A DNA stretch of 64,000 nucleotides, from assembly GCA_036493595.1 (NCBI GenBank), contig DASXPN010000063.1:5776-69775 (forward strand), given 5' to 3'. The notes beneath the pieces are model-generated. The model was not told where the DNA came from. It did not search any database and worked only from the letters and a program-made list of their open reading frames with translations. The first letter of the stretch is position 1; each line of letters opens with the position of its first letter. Shown here one piece after another: positions 23,920-32,705 of the stretch. The position numbers and the translations under genes were made by a program. Source of the stretch: DATAES01 sp036493595. GTDB taxonomy: Bacteria > Actinomycetota > Acidimicrobiia > Acidimicrobiales > JACDCH01.

Positions 23920-25125
23920 TCAGCACAGGACGTTGGCGAGTTGGTGCAGGAAGGGGCCGACGTCGGTGACGATGCCGAGCGCCTGATGGCTGCCGCGGTC
24001 GGCGAGCTTGGTGACGACCGCCTGGTTGATGTCGACGCAGAACGTCTCGACACCGCCCGGCAGGAGGTTGCCGGTGGCGATGGCGTGCAGCGTCGACGCC
24101 AGCATCAGCGCGACGGCGATGCCAGGGACGAGCTCGCGCATCGCGTCCGCGGCGGCGACGACGTCGGCGAACGTGTCGGGCAGCGGCCCGTCGTCGCGCA
24201 CCGATCCGCCGAGCACGAACGGCACGCCGGCGCGAATGCACTCGTACATCACGCCACCAGTGACGAAGCCGGCGTCGACCGCGGCCTTGATCGAGCCGTG
24301 ACGCCGTACCTCGTTGATGACGCGCAAGTGGTTGGAGTGTCCGTGCTCGACCGGGGTGCCTTCGGCGACGGACACCCCCAACGAGGTGCCCAACACGTTC
24401 GACTCCATGTCGTGAGTGGCGAACCCGTTGCCGGCGAAGAGCACGTCGATCCATCCGTCGCGCACGAGCCGAGCCACGTCAGGAGCGCCGCCGGTGTGCA
24501 CGACCGCGGGACCGCAGACGGCGAGCAACTTCCCGCCGTTCGCCTTCGCCGCCCGCACCCGCTCCGCGACCTGCTCGATCAGCAACGCCTTGGGCTTCTC
24601 CGATGAGATCGCGGAGTTCATGAACTCGAAGTTGCGCACGTCGCGCGCTCGCTGGGGCGCGTGCACGCGCACGCCGTCGAACGCGACCACGACGTGATCA
24701 CCGACGCGTATGCGATGCATCGGCACGGTGCGCACGGACTCGTCGGTCACGACGATGCCGCAGTCCATCTCCGGATTCTGGACCGGCAGCCACCGACCTT
24801 CGACGCGCACGTCGGTGGCGAGATTGGTCGTCGAGTAGAAGCCGGCCGGCAGCACGCCGTCGGCGCCGGCAACCTCGAGCAGCGCGTCGCTCTCGCCGGC
24901 GCGGTTGGCGCCGTGCACTTGCAACTGTTCGAGCAGTGCGTCGAGCGCGGCGTCGTCGTCCATCGAGATCTCGATGGCCGCCCGGCTCGGGTCGACATTG
25001 GTGCGACCGAGGTCGAAGCTCGTGATGCGGTAGTCGGCGTCGGCCTCGAGGATGAGGTCGAGCACCTTCGCCAGCAGCAACGAGTCGACGATGTGTCCTT
25101 CGAGCTCGATGGTCTCGGTCGGCAT
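23920..25125 (-). CDS. LOR/SDH-domain protein (TIGR00300), probable ornithine cyclodeaminase
   Basis: A 401-residue protein beginning TETIELEGHIVDSLLLAKVL, the start of the LOR/SDH conserved region. This region forms the C-terminal half of cyanobacterial AgrE, where it converts ornithine to proline, and is a stand-alone ornithine cyclodeaminase in some archaea. GGKLLAVCGPAVVHTGGAPD, FAGNGFATHDMESNVLGTS and GVPFVLGGSVRDDGPLPD are conserved blocks around the nucleotide site. With the ArgZ-like gene 94 nt downstream it suggests arginine to ornithine to proline. A 49-bp hairpin sits between the two. Confidence 0.82.
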   Translation of the reverse strand: MPTETIELEGHIVDSLLLAKVLDLILEADADYRITSFDLGRTNVDPSRAAIEISMDDDAALDALLEQLQVHGANRAGESDALLEVAGADGVLPAGFYSTTNLATDVRVEGRWLPVQNPEMDCGIVVTDESVRTVPMHRIRVGDHVVVAFDGVRVHAPQRARDVRNFEFMNSAISSEKPKALLIEQVAERVRAAKANGGKLLAVCGPAVVHTGGAPDVARLVRDGWIDVLFAGNGFATHDMESNVLGTSLGVSVAEGTPVEHGHSNHLRVINEVRRHGSIKAAVDAGFVTGGVMYECIRAGVPFVLGGSVRDDGPLPDTFADVVAAADAMRELVPGIAVALMLASTLHAIATGNLLPGGVETFCVDINQAVVTKLADRGSHQALGIVTDVGPFLHQLANVLC

Positions 25126-25149
25126 CGTGCCTCCGCTGGCTCAGGGTGG

Positions 25150-26268
25150 CTACTCGCGGTCGGGTGTGGCCGCCATCGGCACCTCGTCTGCGCCGATGGT
25201 GGGCTCGGGCCTGAGCCTGCCACGGCTGTGGTCATAGATGTCGCGTGCAACCACTTGGATCACGCCCGCCGCCGGGATGGCGAGCAACGCGCCGAGGAAG
25301 CCGAACAGTTCGACGCCGATGAGCACGCTCACCAACACGGCGAGCGGGTTGAGCTTGACCGTGCGCGACATGATCGTGACCTGCAGCACATGGTTCTCGA
25401 ACTGCTGGTACACGATGAAGAAGATCGTCGTGATGATGCCGGCGGGCACCGAGTGCAAGAACGCGAAGCCGATGGTCGGGACCGCGCCCAACGTCGCGCC
25501 GACGAGCGGGATGAGGTCGGCGAAGCCGACGAACAGACCGAGCACCTCGGCATACGGCACGCCGAGGATGAACAGCACCAACCACGCGGCCAACCCGGCG
25601 ATGAGGCTGATGAGCAGGTTGCCGAACACGTAGCCGCTCACGGCGCGGCACGCGTCCACCGCGACGCGCTGGACGCGCGTTCGTTGTCGCTCCTGCGGTA
25701 TGAGGTCGAGCGCGGCCTGCGACAGCTGCGGACCTTCCATGAGGATGAGGATCGTCAGCACCATCACCGTCAGCGCGGCGATGATCGTCGAGAAGATCCG
25801 CCGGACGATGTCGAGGCCGTTGGTGCCGAAGTCGGCGACGGCCTGCTGGATCTTGGACTGGTTGTCCTTCACCTTCTGCTCGAGGTCGTAGCGCTTGACG
25901 AGATCACCGATCGGTCCCTTGCCGTCGCGGGCGTCCTGGACGTATTGGGGCAGGTCGCGTGAGAACGTCGATGCCTGGTCGACGAGCGGCTTGACGAGGA
26001 CGTAGACGAGCCCGCCAAGCAGCGCGAGGCCGATGACGATCACGATCATCGTCGAGAGCCCTCGCCGGATGCGCAGCTTGTGCTGGAGGAAGTCGACCGG
26101 CGGCGTGAGCACGATGGCGAAGAACACGGCCACCACGAGGTACGTGATGATGCGTCCGGTCGCGATGAAGGCCTGGTAGCCGAGGTAGACGAGGGCGACC
26201 GAGCCGATGGCGGCCCAGATCGTGCGCCATGGCACCCGCTCGCGAGCGGGAGCGGACGGTTCGGCCAC
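25150..26268 (-). CDS. AI-2E family transporter
   Basis: A 372-residue membrane protein of the AI-2 exporter (UPF0118) family, with hydrophobic segments near residues 15-60, 70-92, 160-180, 210-250, 260-285 and 305-350. FGNLLISLIAGLAAWLVLFI and LVGFADLIPLVGATLGAVP are family hallmarks. The substrate could be a signal molecule, indole or Na+. It has GTG 26268 with TACCGT 8 nt upstream. Its stop is 24 bp before the LOR/SDH start, so it may head that operon. Confidence 0.88.
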   Translation of the reverse strand: MAEPSAPARERVPWRTIWAAIGSVALVYLGYQAFIATGRIITYLVVAVFFAIVLTPPVDFLQHKLRIRRGLSTMIVIVIGLALLGGLVYVLVKPLVDQASTFSRDLPQYVQDARDGKGPIGDLVKRYDLEQKVKDNQSKIQQAVADFGTNGLDIVRRIFSTIIAALTVMVLTILILMEGPQLSQAALDLIPQERQRTRVQRVAVDACRAVSGYVFGNLLISLIAGLAAWLVLFILGVPYAEVLGLFVGFADLIPLVGATLGAVPTIGFAFLHSVPAGIITTIFFIVYQQFENHVLQVTIMSRTVKLNPLAVLVSVLIGVELFGFLGALLAIPAAGVIQVVARDIYDHSRGRLRPEPTIGADEVPMAATPDRE

Positions 26269-26333
26269 GACTTCGGACGGTAGGCCGCCGTCTCGCGGGG
26301 ACGGCGGATGGTGGCGACTAACTTCGTACGCGC

Positions 26334-26630
26334 ATGGGTCAGCCGATCACCGTCGTCGAGAAGCAGTCGTCCCGCCCCGGTCTCGTGCGTTTCGAGATCA
26401 ACCGCCCGCTCAGCGGCATGGGTCACGAGCGCTACGTGAAGGACACGACCGTCGAAGGTGACCGTCCCGTCGACGAGTTGGCGCGGCGGCTGTTCGCCCG
26501 CGGTGGTGTCGACGCGGTCCACATCAACGGCAGCGTCGTCACCGTCGACCTGTCGAAGGGCGCGACGTCGGCAGGGCTGGCCGACCTCATCCGGGACCTC
26601 TTCCTCTACTACCACGAGATGTCCGCCTGA
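26334..26630 (+). CDS. Nfu N-terminal domain-like protein
   Basis: A 98-residue protein resembling the N-terminal domain of Nfu scaffold proteins: VRFEINRPLSG, then ARRLFARGGVDAVHINGSVVTVDLSKG, the gain-of-function phrase seen in Nfu_N. The C-terminal NifU domain with the CxxC cluster ligands is missing, so it cannot bind an Fe-S cluster in the usual way. The role of single-domain forms is unknown. TAACTT lies 9 nt before ATG 26334. Confidence 0.7.
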   Translation: MGQPITVVEKQSSRPGLVRFEINRPLSGMGHERYVKDTTVEGDRPVDELARRLFARGGVDAVHINGSVVTVDLSKGATSAGLADLIRDLFLYYHEMSA

Positions 26631-26644
26631 TCGGCGGCCGAGGC

Positions 26645-27961
26645 GTGCTCCACACGCCCCTGCGCATCGGCGGAACGACGGCGGTGCGCAACCGGCTGTA
26701 CCGCGCGCCTGTCCTCGAAGGTGCCGGCGACGACGACGGCTGCGTCGACGTCTACACGAAAGCCTTCGTCGACAACGCACGGCACGGGGTCGGCCTCGTC
26801 ATCCAGGGCAGCGCGTGCATCTACGAGGAAGGCCGTACGTCACCCGGCATGACGTTGGTCGACACGCGCGACCGCGTGTTGCGGCTCGCGCCGATGGTCG
26901 ACGCGGTGCATCGCGAGGGCGCCGCCATCTGGTTGCAAGCCGGTCACGGTGGGTTGTTCTCGATGGAGGCGTGGCACGAGCCGTACGCGTCGGCGCGCAA
27001 GGGTCCGCTTCTCGCGCCGAGTGTGCCGCGCTGGTACTTGAAGCCGGTGTTCCGGCGCGCGCCCGTGCACGCGATGACAACAGCCGAGGTGCACGCGATG
27101 TGCGAGCGGTACGGCGACGTCGCGATGTGGGCGCGCGAAGCGGGCTATGACGGGATGCAACTCGCGTCGAGCAACGCCAAGCTGCTCGACCAGTTCCTGT
27201 CGCCCTTCTACAACCGGCGTACCGACGAGTTCGGTGGTTCGTTCGATCGGCGCGCGCACGTCCTCGAGGTCATCCGCGCCCACGTCGCGCAACGAGCGGG
27301 CGCGGACTTCACCTGCACGGTCAAGGTCCCGGTGGCGGAGAAGGCGCCGCCCTTCACTCCCCGCACGAACTGGGAAGAGGGTTTGCGCCTGGCCCGACGG
27401 TGTGAAGACTTCGGATACGACTCCGTCACACCCGTCCATGTCTCCGTCTTGCCCGATACGACGCTCAGCCGGGGCGGCATCCCGAACTCGCTCTGGAAGA
27501 ACAAGGCGATGGTGACGCGCTTCGAGCGGGCCGCGCCGAAGCGCTTCGAGCGTGCGGTGCTGCGGGCCGGATACGTGTTCGGTGGTGTCACCGCCCCCTT
27601 CGTTCCCGTGTGGAACCGCAGCCGCTTCGTCGCAGTCAAACGCTTGGTCGACATTCCGGTACTCGCAGTCGGCGGAATCCGCAGTGCCGGCGAGGTGCGC
27701 CAGATCCTCGACGACGGCGAAGCCGACATGGTGGGCATCGGCCGCCCCTTCTACGCCGAGGCGTCACTGGCGTCGGTGCTGCTGGACGCAGGTGACGACG
27801 CGGACAGCGGCGAAGACGGAGCCATCGCCCGCTGCCAGAACTCGAATCTGTGCGTGCCCGCGCAGATGCTCGGGATGAAGGGCGTCTGTTACAACCCCGC
27901 CGTGCGCGCCGCGACGGATCGCGCGGTAGGTGACATCGCGGTGCGGAGACGGCACCATTGA
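26645..27961 (+). CDS. NADH:flavin oxidoreductase, old yellow enzyme family
   Basis: A 438-residue FMN TIM-barrel protein. NRLYRAPVLEGAG, AIWLQAGHGG, EVHAMCERYGDVAMWAREAGYDGMQLASSNAKLLDQFLSP split as family boxes, RTDEFGGSFDRRAHV and VGGIRSAGEVRQILDDGEADMVGIGRP are clear. RCQNSNLC near the C-terminus suggests a cluster-binding region as in 2,4-dienoyl-CoA reductase, but the FAD/NAD domain of that enzyme is absent. GTG 26645 follows the Nfu-like stop by 14 nt. Substrate unknown, likely an enone or enoyl-CoA. Confidence 0.83.
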   Translation: MLHTPLRIGGTTAVRNRLYRAPVLEGAGDDDGCVDVYTKAFVDNARHGVGLVIQGSACIYEEGRTSPGMTLVDTRDRVLRLAPMVDAVHREGAAIWLQAGHGGLFSMEAWHEPYASARKGPLLAPSVPRWYLKPVFRRAPVHAMTTAEVHAMCERYGDVAMWAREAGYDGMQLASSNAKLLDQFLSPFYNRRTDEFGGSFDRRAHVLEVIRAHVAQRAGADFTCTVKVPVAEKAPPFTPRTNWEEGLRLARRCEDFGYDSVTPVHVSVLPDTTLSRGGIPNSLWKNKAMVTRFERAAPKRFERAVLRAGYVFGGVTAPFVPVWNRSRFVAVKRLVDIPVLAVGGIRSAGEVRQILDDGEADMVGIGRPFYAEASLASVLLDAGDDADSGEDGAIARCQNSNLCVPAQMLGMKGVCYNPAVRAATDRAVGDIAVRRRHH

Positions 27962-27965
27962 CGCC

Positions 27966-29207
27966 GTGCGGTCCTCCTGGGCCACGATCCTCGACCGGCT
28001 GGACGACGCCGCCGAGCTGATCGGCGTCGATCCGGCCATTCATCACAAGCTGCGGGTGCCGTCACGGGTGCTCGAGGTGGCGGTGCCGGTCCGCATGGAC
28101 GACGGCATGGTCGAGGTCTTCCTCGGTTGGCGGGTGCAGCACGACACGTCGCGCGGACCCGGTAAGGGTGGGCTCCGATTCCATCCGAACCTCGACGTCG
28201 ACGAGGTGAAGGCGCTCGCGATGTCGATGACGTTCAAGACCGCCATCGCGGACCTGCCGTTCGGTGGCGCGAAAGGTGGCGTCCGCTGCAATCCGGCAAG
28301 CCTCAGCCTCGGTGAGCTCGAGCGGATCACACGTCGGTACACGTACGAGATCTCGCCCCTGTTGGGCCCCGACCGTGACATCCCCGCGCCGGACGTGAAC
28401 ACCGACGGCCGCGTCATGGCGTGGCTGATGGACACGCTCTCGATGACGTCCGGCAACTTCATGCCGGGCGCGGTCACCGGCAAGCCGATGGCGATCGGCG
28501 GCACACGCATGCACTCGGGCGCGACGGCATCGGGTGTGGTCGGCTGCGTGCGCCGTGCCTTCGAAGGACTCGACATCGCGCTCGCGGGCAAGCGCGCAGT
28601 GATCGAGGGCTTCGGCAAGGTCGGTGGACCTCTCGCCTTCCTGCTGGCCTCCGCCGGCATGCGCATCGTCGCGGTGAGCGACATCGGTGGTGCGGTGGTG
28701 AACGAAGGCGGCCTCGACGTCGCGGCACTGGCCGAGCACGTGTCCTCCGCGAAGACCGTCGCGGGGTTCGCCGGGGGCGACGACCTCGCATCGGACGCGA
28801 TCTACTCGCTGCCGTGCGAGCTGTTCGTCCCGGCCGCTCTGGGCGGCGTGATCACCGCCGAGGTGGCGGAGAAGCTCGCGGCGCGGGTCGTGGTGGAGGC
28901 GGCCAACGGTCCGACGACGCGGGACGCGGAGCCGATCCTCGACCAGCGTGGCGTCGTCGTCGTACCCGACATTCTCGCCAACGCCGGAGGCGTGACGGCG
29001 TCGTACTTCGAGTGGGCGCAGGGCCGCCAGGGCTACGCGTGGGACGAGGAGACGGTGGCCGACCGGCTCCGCCGCCGCATGGACAACGCCTTCACCGCGG
29101 TGTGGACCAAGGCCGAGTCGCTCGACGTGTCGTTGCGTCGCGCCGCGTTCGCCATCGGACTGGAGCGCCTCGCCGCGGCGATCGAAGCCCGCGGCCTGTT
29201 CCCCTGA
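27966..29207 (+). CDS. Glutamate dehydrogenase (Glu/Leu/Phe/Val family), copy 1
   Basis: A 413-residue amino-acid dehydrogenase. GGLRFHPNLDVDEVKALAMSMTFKTA with the catalytic Lys region, LPFGGAKGGVRCNP, DIPAPDVNTDGR, and the Rossmann segment AVIEGFGKVGGPLAFLLASAG are diagnostic; NAGGVTASYFEWAQ closes the active site. It starts 4 nt after the OYE gene. A second, divergent paralogue lies at 43954-45207, so one may prefer another amino acid or cofactor. Confidence 0.92.
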   Translation: MRSSWATILDRLDDAAELIGVDPAIHHKLRVPSRVLEVAVPVRMDDGMVEVFLGWRVQHDTSRGPGKGGLRFHPNLDVDEVKALAMSMTFKTAIADLPFGGAKGGVRCNPASLSLGELERITRRYTYEISPLLGPDRDIPAPDVNTDGRVMAWLMDTLSMTSGNFMPGAVTGKPMAIGGTRMHSGATASGVVGCVRRAFEGLDIALAGKRAVIEGFGKVGGPLAFLLASAGMRIVAVSDIGGAVVNEGGLDVAALAEHVSSAKTVAGFAGGDDLASDAIYSLPCELFVPAALGGVITAEVAEKLAARVVVEAANGPTTRDAEPILDQRGVVVVPDILANAGGVTASYFEWAQGRQGYAWDEETVADRLRRRMDNAFTAVWTKAESLDVSLRRAAFAIGLERLAAAIEARGLFP

Positions 29208-29244
29208 CCCACTTGCTGCCGACCATCGTGGAGAAAACGGGCGC

Positions 29245-29273
29245 TTGACCTGTACGAACAGGTGTTCGATACT
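29245..29273 (+). promoter_or_regulatory. imuA promoter with embedded LexA box
   Basis: TTGACC (-35, 29245-29250) and GATACT (-10, 29268-29273) are 17 bp apart and fit a sigma70-type promoter. Between them lies CGAACAGGTGTTCG (29255-29268), a full match to the mycobacterial/Bacillus LexA consensus CGAACnnnnGTTCG. LexA bound here would block polymerase. ATG 29280 is 6 nt after the -10, so the message is probably leaderless. Confidence 0.85.
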
Positions 29274-29279
29274 GGTCGG

Positions 29280-29999
29280 ATGCGGAGCGGGGCGACTGCA
29301 TCTGCCGAGTCCCTGGCCCGCCTCCACGAGGTCGCGGCCAGGGCGAGACCAGTGGCCCTCGCACGTGAGCAGACACTTCCCGTGCTCGAGCCGATGCAGC
29401 CGTTGTTCCCCGAAGGTCTGCGGCGGGGGAGCACGGTCGGCATCGAGCGGTCGACGTCACTCGCGCTGGCGCTGGTGGCGGGCCCGAGTGGCGAGAGTTC
29501 GTGGCTCGCGGTTGTCGGGATGTCGTCGCTCGGTCTCGCCGCGGCGGCAGAGCTCGGTGTCGATCTCGAGCATCTCGTGGTGGTTGCCGATCCACCGGCA
29601 CCTTCGTGGTCGACGGTCGTGGCCACGCTGGTCGACGCGTTCGACATCGTGCTCGTCCGTCCTCGCCGCCGAATCGGTGCCGCCGACGCGCGCCGGTTGA
29701 CGGCGCGTGCGCGCGAGCGCGGCTCGGTGCTCGTCGTGCTCGACGGTGGATCGCACGGCAACACCGCGTGGCCCGACGCGCCGGATGTCGCGCTGTCGAT
29801 CACGAGCTCTGAGTGGCACGGCATCGGTAACGGTCACGGGCACCTGAGCGCTCGTCGCGTCCACGTCGAAGCAACCGGACGTCGAGCAGCGGCACGGACA
29901 CGACACGTCTCGTTGTGGTTGCCCGCAGCGGACGGAGGTGTCGCGGCCGGCGGCGAGCTGGCTGAAGTCCGTCCGCTCCGCGCCGAGCGCACCGCATGA
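29280..29999 (+). CDS. imuA: Mutasome accessory protein ImuA
   Basis: A 239-residue RecA-like protein without a proper Walker A (GIERSTSLALALVAG in place of GxxxxGKT). It matches the role and position of actinobacterial ImuA', which with ImuB and DnaE2 carries out SOS-induced mutagenic translesion synthesis. SSWLAVVGMSSLGLAAAAEL and FDIVLVRPRRRIGAADARRL follow the fold pattern. It overlaps imuB by 4 nt (ATGA) and is preceded by a LexA box. Sequence alone is weak; the assignment rests mostly on context. Confidence 0.8.
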   Translation: MRSGATASAESLARLHEVAARARPVALAREQTLPVLEPMQPLFPEGLRRGSTVGIERSTSLALALVAGPSGESSWLAVVGMSSLGLAAAAELGVDLEHLVVVADPPAPSWSTVVATLVDAFDIVLVRPRRRIGAADARRLTARARERGSVLVVLDGGSHGNTAWPDAPDVALSITSSEWHGIGNGHGHLSARRVHVEATGRRAAARTRHVSLWLPAADGGVAAGGELAEVRPLRAERTA

Positions 30000-31579
30000 G
30001 CCGCACCGTCTCGCATGCCGTTCGGACGTTGGCGGTGCGGTGCCCGGACTGGCCGGTCGTCGCCGCCGGAGCGGCGCTCGACGAGCCGGCGGCGGTGTTC
30101 TTCGCCAACCGGGTGGTGGCGTCGTCGCCGGCTGCTCGTGATGCAGGAGTCGACGTCGGTTTGCGCCGCCGCGAGTCGCAGCGCAGGTGCCCCGAGCTCG
30201 CCGTTCTCGATCACGACCCGGGACGTGACGCGCGCGCCTTCGAGCCCGTTGTCGCCGCGCTCGACGAGTTGACGCCGCGCATCGAAGTATCGGTGCCGGG
30301 ACAGTGCGCGTTCCCCACTCGCGGTCCGGCTCGGTACTTCGGTGGCGACGACGCGTTGGCGCAGCGCGCCCGTTCACTCGCTGTCGAAGCAGTGGAAGGT
30401 CGCGTCCCGGTCCACGTCGGTATCGCCGACGGTCCGTTCGCGGCCGCGCTCGCCGCGGTCGCGGACCCACCGTGTGTCGTCCCGCGTGGCGCAAGCGCGC
30501 CGTTCTTGTCGCCGCTCCCGCTCGGCACGCTCGAACGTCCCGACCTCGTCGACGTGTTGCACCGGCTCGGCTTGCGCACGCTCGGCGACCTCGCCGCGCT
30601 GCCGGCCACCGACGTGCTCGCCCGCTTCGGCAACGAGGGCGCGCTCGCGCATCGACTCGCGTCGGGGCTCGACGAGCGTGCGCCCGACACGCGACCGCTG
30701 TCACCCGAGCTCACGGTCGAAGCGGAGATCGATCCACCCGCGGAGCGAGTCGACACCGCCGCGTTCGTCGGGCGTTCGCTGGCGGCTGAGCTCCACGAAC
30801 GTCTCGCGACGCGCGGCCACGCCTGCGCGCGCGTGTTGATCGTGGCCGAGACCGAACACGGCGAACGGCTCGAACGGTTGTGGCGTCTCGATCAGGCGAT
30901 GGCTGGTGCATCTGCCGGTGTGATCGCCGATCGCGTGCGCTGGCAGCTCGACGGTTGGCTCAACGGCACCGCGGCGCGCCGCCCGACCGCGGGCATCAGC
31001 CTCCTGCGACTGGTGCCCGACGAGCTCGCACCCGCGGCCGGACGCCAGCTCGGGTTCTGGGGAGGTGCGGCGGGCGCGGACGAGCGAGTGGTGCGCGCCC
31101 TCGCCCGCCTCGAAGGCATCCTCGGCCCTGATGCGGTGACGGTGCCCGAGTGGCGAGGCGGTCGCAGCCCGGGCGAGCAAGTGCAGCTGATTCCCGCGGC
31201 GGCCGTCGACATCACCGTCGAACGTCCGAGCGCGCATCCCGGTTGGCTCACCGAACCGTGGCCGGGACAGTTGGGGGCGCCGTCACCGGCGACCGTCGCG
31301 TCCGAACCTGTCGCAGTCGATGTCGTCGACGACAACGACGTACCGGTGCAAGTGAACGGCCGCGGCATGTTGTCGTCACCGCCGACTCGATTGACGATCG
31401 GTGCGCACCGGTCGTACCCGATCGTCGCGTGGGCCGGCCCGTGGCCGGTCGAAGAACGTTGGTGGGACGGTTCGAGCCGCCGCCGTCTCGCCCGCTTCCA
31501 GTTGGTGACGGACGACGGCGTGGCCCGGCTCGTCACCGTCGAAGGCGGACGTTGGTGGCTCGCCGCCGTCTATGACTGA
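29996..31579 (+). CDS. imuB: ImuB, catalytically inactive Y-family polymerase homologue
   Basis: A 527-residue adaptor protein. The N-terminus TLAVRCPDWPVVAAG and the ATRGHACARVLIVAETEHGE little-finger region fit ImuB. The catalytic Asp-Glu pair of active Y-family polymerases is replaced by PGQCAFPTRG (about residue 101), so it should not polymerise. QLGFWG at 351-356 resembles the beta-clamp-binding motif described for mycobacterial ImuB. It should link DnaE2 and ImuA to the clamp. A strong hairpin follows 3 nt after the stop. Confidence 0.88.
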   Translation: MSRTVSHAVRTLAVRCPDWPVVAAGAALDEPAAVFFANRVVASSPAARDAGVDVGLRRRESQRRCPELAVLDHDPGRDARAFEPVVAALDELTPRIEVSVPGQCAFPTRGPARYFGGDDALAQRARSLAVEAVEGRVPVHVGIADGPFAAALAAVADPPCVVPRGASAPFLSPLPLGTLERPDLVDVLHRLGLRTLGDLAALPATDVLARFGNEGALAHRLASGLDERAPDTRPLSPELTVEAEIDPPAERVDTAAFVGRSLAAELHERLATRGHACARVLIVAETEHGERLERLWRLDQAMAGASAGVIADRVRWQLDGWLNGTAARRPTAGISLLRLVPDELAPAAGRQLGFWGGAAGADERVVRALARLEGILGPDAVTVPEWRGGRSPGEQVQLIPAAAVDITVERPSAHPGWLTEPWPGQLGAPSPATVASEPVAVDVVDDNDVPVQVNGRGMLSSPPTRLTIGAHRSYPIVAWAGPWPVEERWWDGSSRRRLARFQLVTDDGVARLVTVEGGRWWLAAVYD

Positions 31580-31582
31580 CGT

Positions 31583-31612
31583 CGGGCCGTGGCCCTAGAA
31601 GGCCACGGCCCG
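31583..31612. terminator. Strong 12-bp hairpin between imuB and the DyP gene
   Basis: Perfect arms CGGGCCGTGGCC and GGCCACGGCCCG enclose the loop CTAGAA, directly after imuB. It faces convergent transcription from the DyP gene and can act on both. No T-tract follows; an A/C-rich tandem repeat lies to the right. Confidence 0.75.
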
Positions 31613-31614
31613 GA

Positions 31615-31674
31615 GAACAGCAACAAAGCGAACAGCAACAAAGAGAACAGCAACAAAGAGAACAGCACCAAGAG
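31615..31674. repeat. Four 15-bp tandem repeats, non-coding
   Basis: The unit GAACAGCAACAAAGA occurs four times, the first with one and the last with a few changes. It is far richer in A than the surroundings and lies between the imuB terminator and the DyP stop. On the minus strand it reads as T-rich units (TCTTTGTTGCTGTTC), which may help terminate DyP transcription before the hairpin. Confidence 0.88.
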
Positions 31675-31679
31675 CAAGC

Positions 31680-32603
31680 TCAGGCGAGCATCGCGTCCAG
31701 GGTCTCGACGGACGGGGCGAAGTAGAACGAGCCCGACGCCGGTGTCGAGTAGTCGGTGATCGAATCGCGCGCATAGCCGTTGTTGCCGTAGATCGCCTCC
31801 ATGCGCTCACGCATCGGCGCCTGCTCGTTGCAGAAGCCCATGAAGTACAGGCCGACCGTGCCGTCGTGGAACGCGTACGGCGTGGAGCGACGGACCATCT
31901 CGCCCCGCTTCGGCTTCGAGTCGTCCGCCGTGTCGCCCTCGCGCAGCTCGACGTGGCTCAGGTGCGAGGTCGGGATCTGTGTCTTCAGTCGCTCGGAGTC
32001 GGCCTTCTTGCGACCGAACACGTTCTCCTGATCGGCAAGTGGAAGCCCGTGGAAGTAGTTGAGATCGTGCACCCAACGCTGCGCGATGCAGAACGCTCCG
32101 CCGGCGCCGGGCTTGCCGTCGGGCACGATGGCGCGGTCGTGTTGGTAATCGGGCTCGGGGTTGCCGGTGCCGTCGATGAAGCCGCTGAGGTCCAGGCTGT
32201 TGCGGTAGATGAACGTGGGCGTCTCGCGCGCAACGGTCATGTGGCCTGCGACTTTCGTGCGGAAGTTGAACTGCGCCTCCCAGCAGAGGTCCTTCTCGTC
32301 GGCGTGGATCCAGAGCAACAGCTCTTCTTGCGTACCCTTCGCCACCTTGCCGTCGGACGACTCGTAGCCCGGGTACGGCTGGAAGTCCTCGGGGATGTCG
32401 CCGGTCATGTCGGCCAGCAACGTGGGGCCGAAGAGGAGGCACACGTTGACCGGGGTGGTCACGCCGACCTGTGAGCCGAGTGCCCGCACCTCGCGCATCG
32501 CCTCCTTGATCACGTCGAGGTCAGCTCCCTCGGTGCGGCTCAAGTGCGTGTACCACTGGTACTTGGCCAGGTTGGTGAGGATCGCGTGCTGAGGGTTGGG
32601 CAT
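31680..32603 (-). CDS. DyP-type haem peroxidase
   Basis: A 307-residue dye-decolorizing peroxidase. The family motif GxxDG is GFIDGTGNPEP (residues 141-151, catalytic Asp144); His214 in TSHLSHVEL is the likely proximal haem ligand, and an Arg in MVRRSTPYAF serves the distal side. Short length and absence of a signal or Tat peptide suggest the cytosolic YfeX-like class. No encapsulin gene is next to it. Its position between imuB and dnaE2 may point to oxidative stress, but no LexA box precedes it. Confidence 0.92.
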   Translation of the reverse strand: MPNPQHAILTNLAKYQWYTHLSRTEGADLDVIKEAMREVRALGSQVGVTTPVNVCLLFGPTLLADMTGDIPEDFQPYPGYESSDGKVAKGTQEELLLWIHADEKDLCWEAQFNFRTKVAGHMTVARETPTFIYRNSLDLSGFIDGTGNPEPDYQHDRAIVPDGKPGAGGAFCIAQRWVHDLNYFHGLPLADQENVFGRKKADSERLKTQIPTSHLSHVELREGDTADDSKPKRGEMVRRSTPYAFHDGTVGLYFMGFCNEQAPMRERMEAIYGNNGYARDSITDYSTPASGSFYFAPSVETLDAMLA

Positions 32604-32673
32604 TCCGTTTCGCCTTCCGTAACTGTCGTCTCCGAACCCGTCTTTCCTAGCGCGTTCGGGCGACCTCCCGCAC

Positions 32674-32693
32674 CGGCCGAGCGTGAGCGGCCG
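32674..32693. terminator. Hairpin after the amidohydrolase gene
   Basis: CGGCCG at 32674-32679 and 32688-32693 pair around an 8-nt loop, 13 bp after the amidohydrolase stop (minus strand) and before the DyP start. Weak but well placed. Confidence 0.4.
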
Positions 32694-32705
32694 CCGGGCT
32701 ACGAA

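Noticed and set aside
31615..31674. Possible CRISPR array
   Set aside because: The 15-bp repeats are directly adjacent without spacers and no cas gene is present.
31595..31810. Small frame encoding repeated VLFVAV-type residues over the 15-bp repeats
   Set aside because: The repetitive peptide only reflects the tandem DNA repeat and it runs into the DyP gene in another frame.
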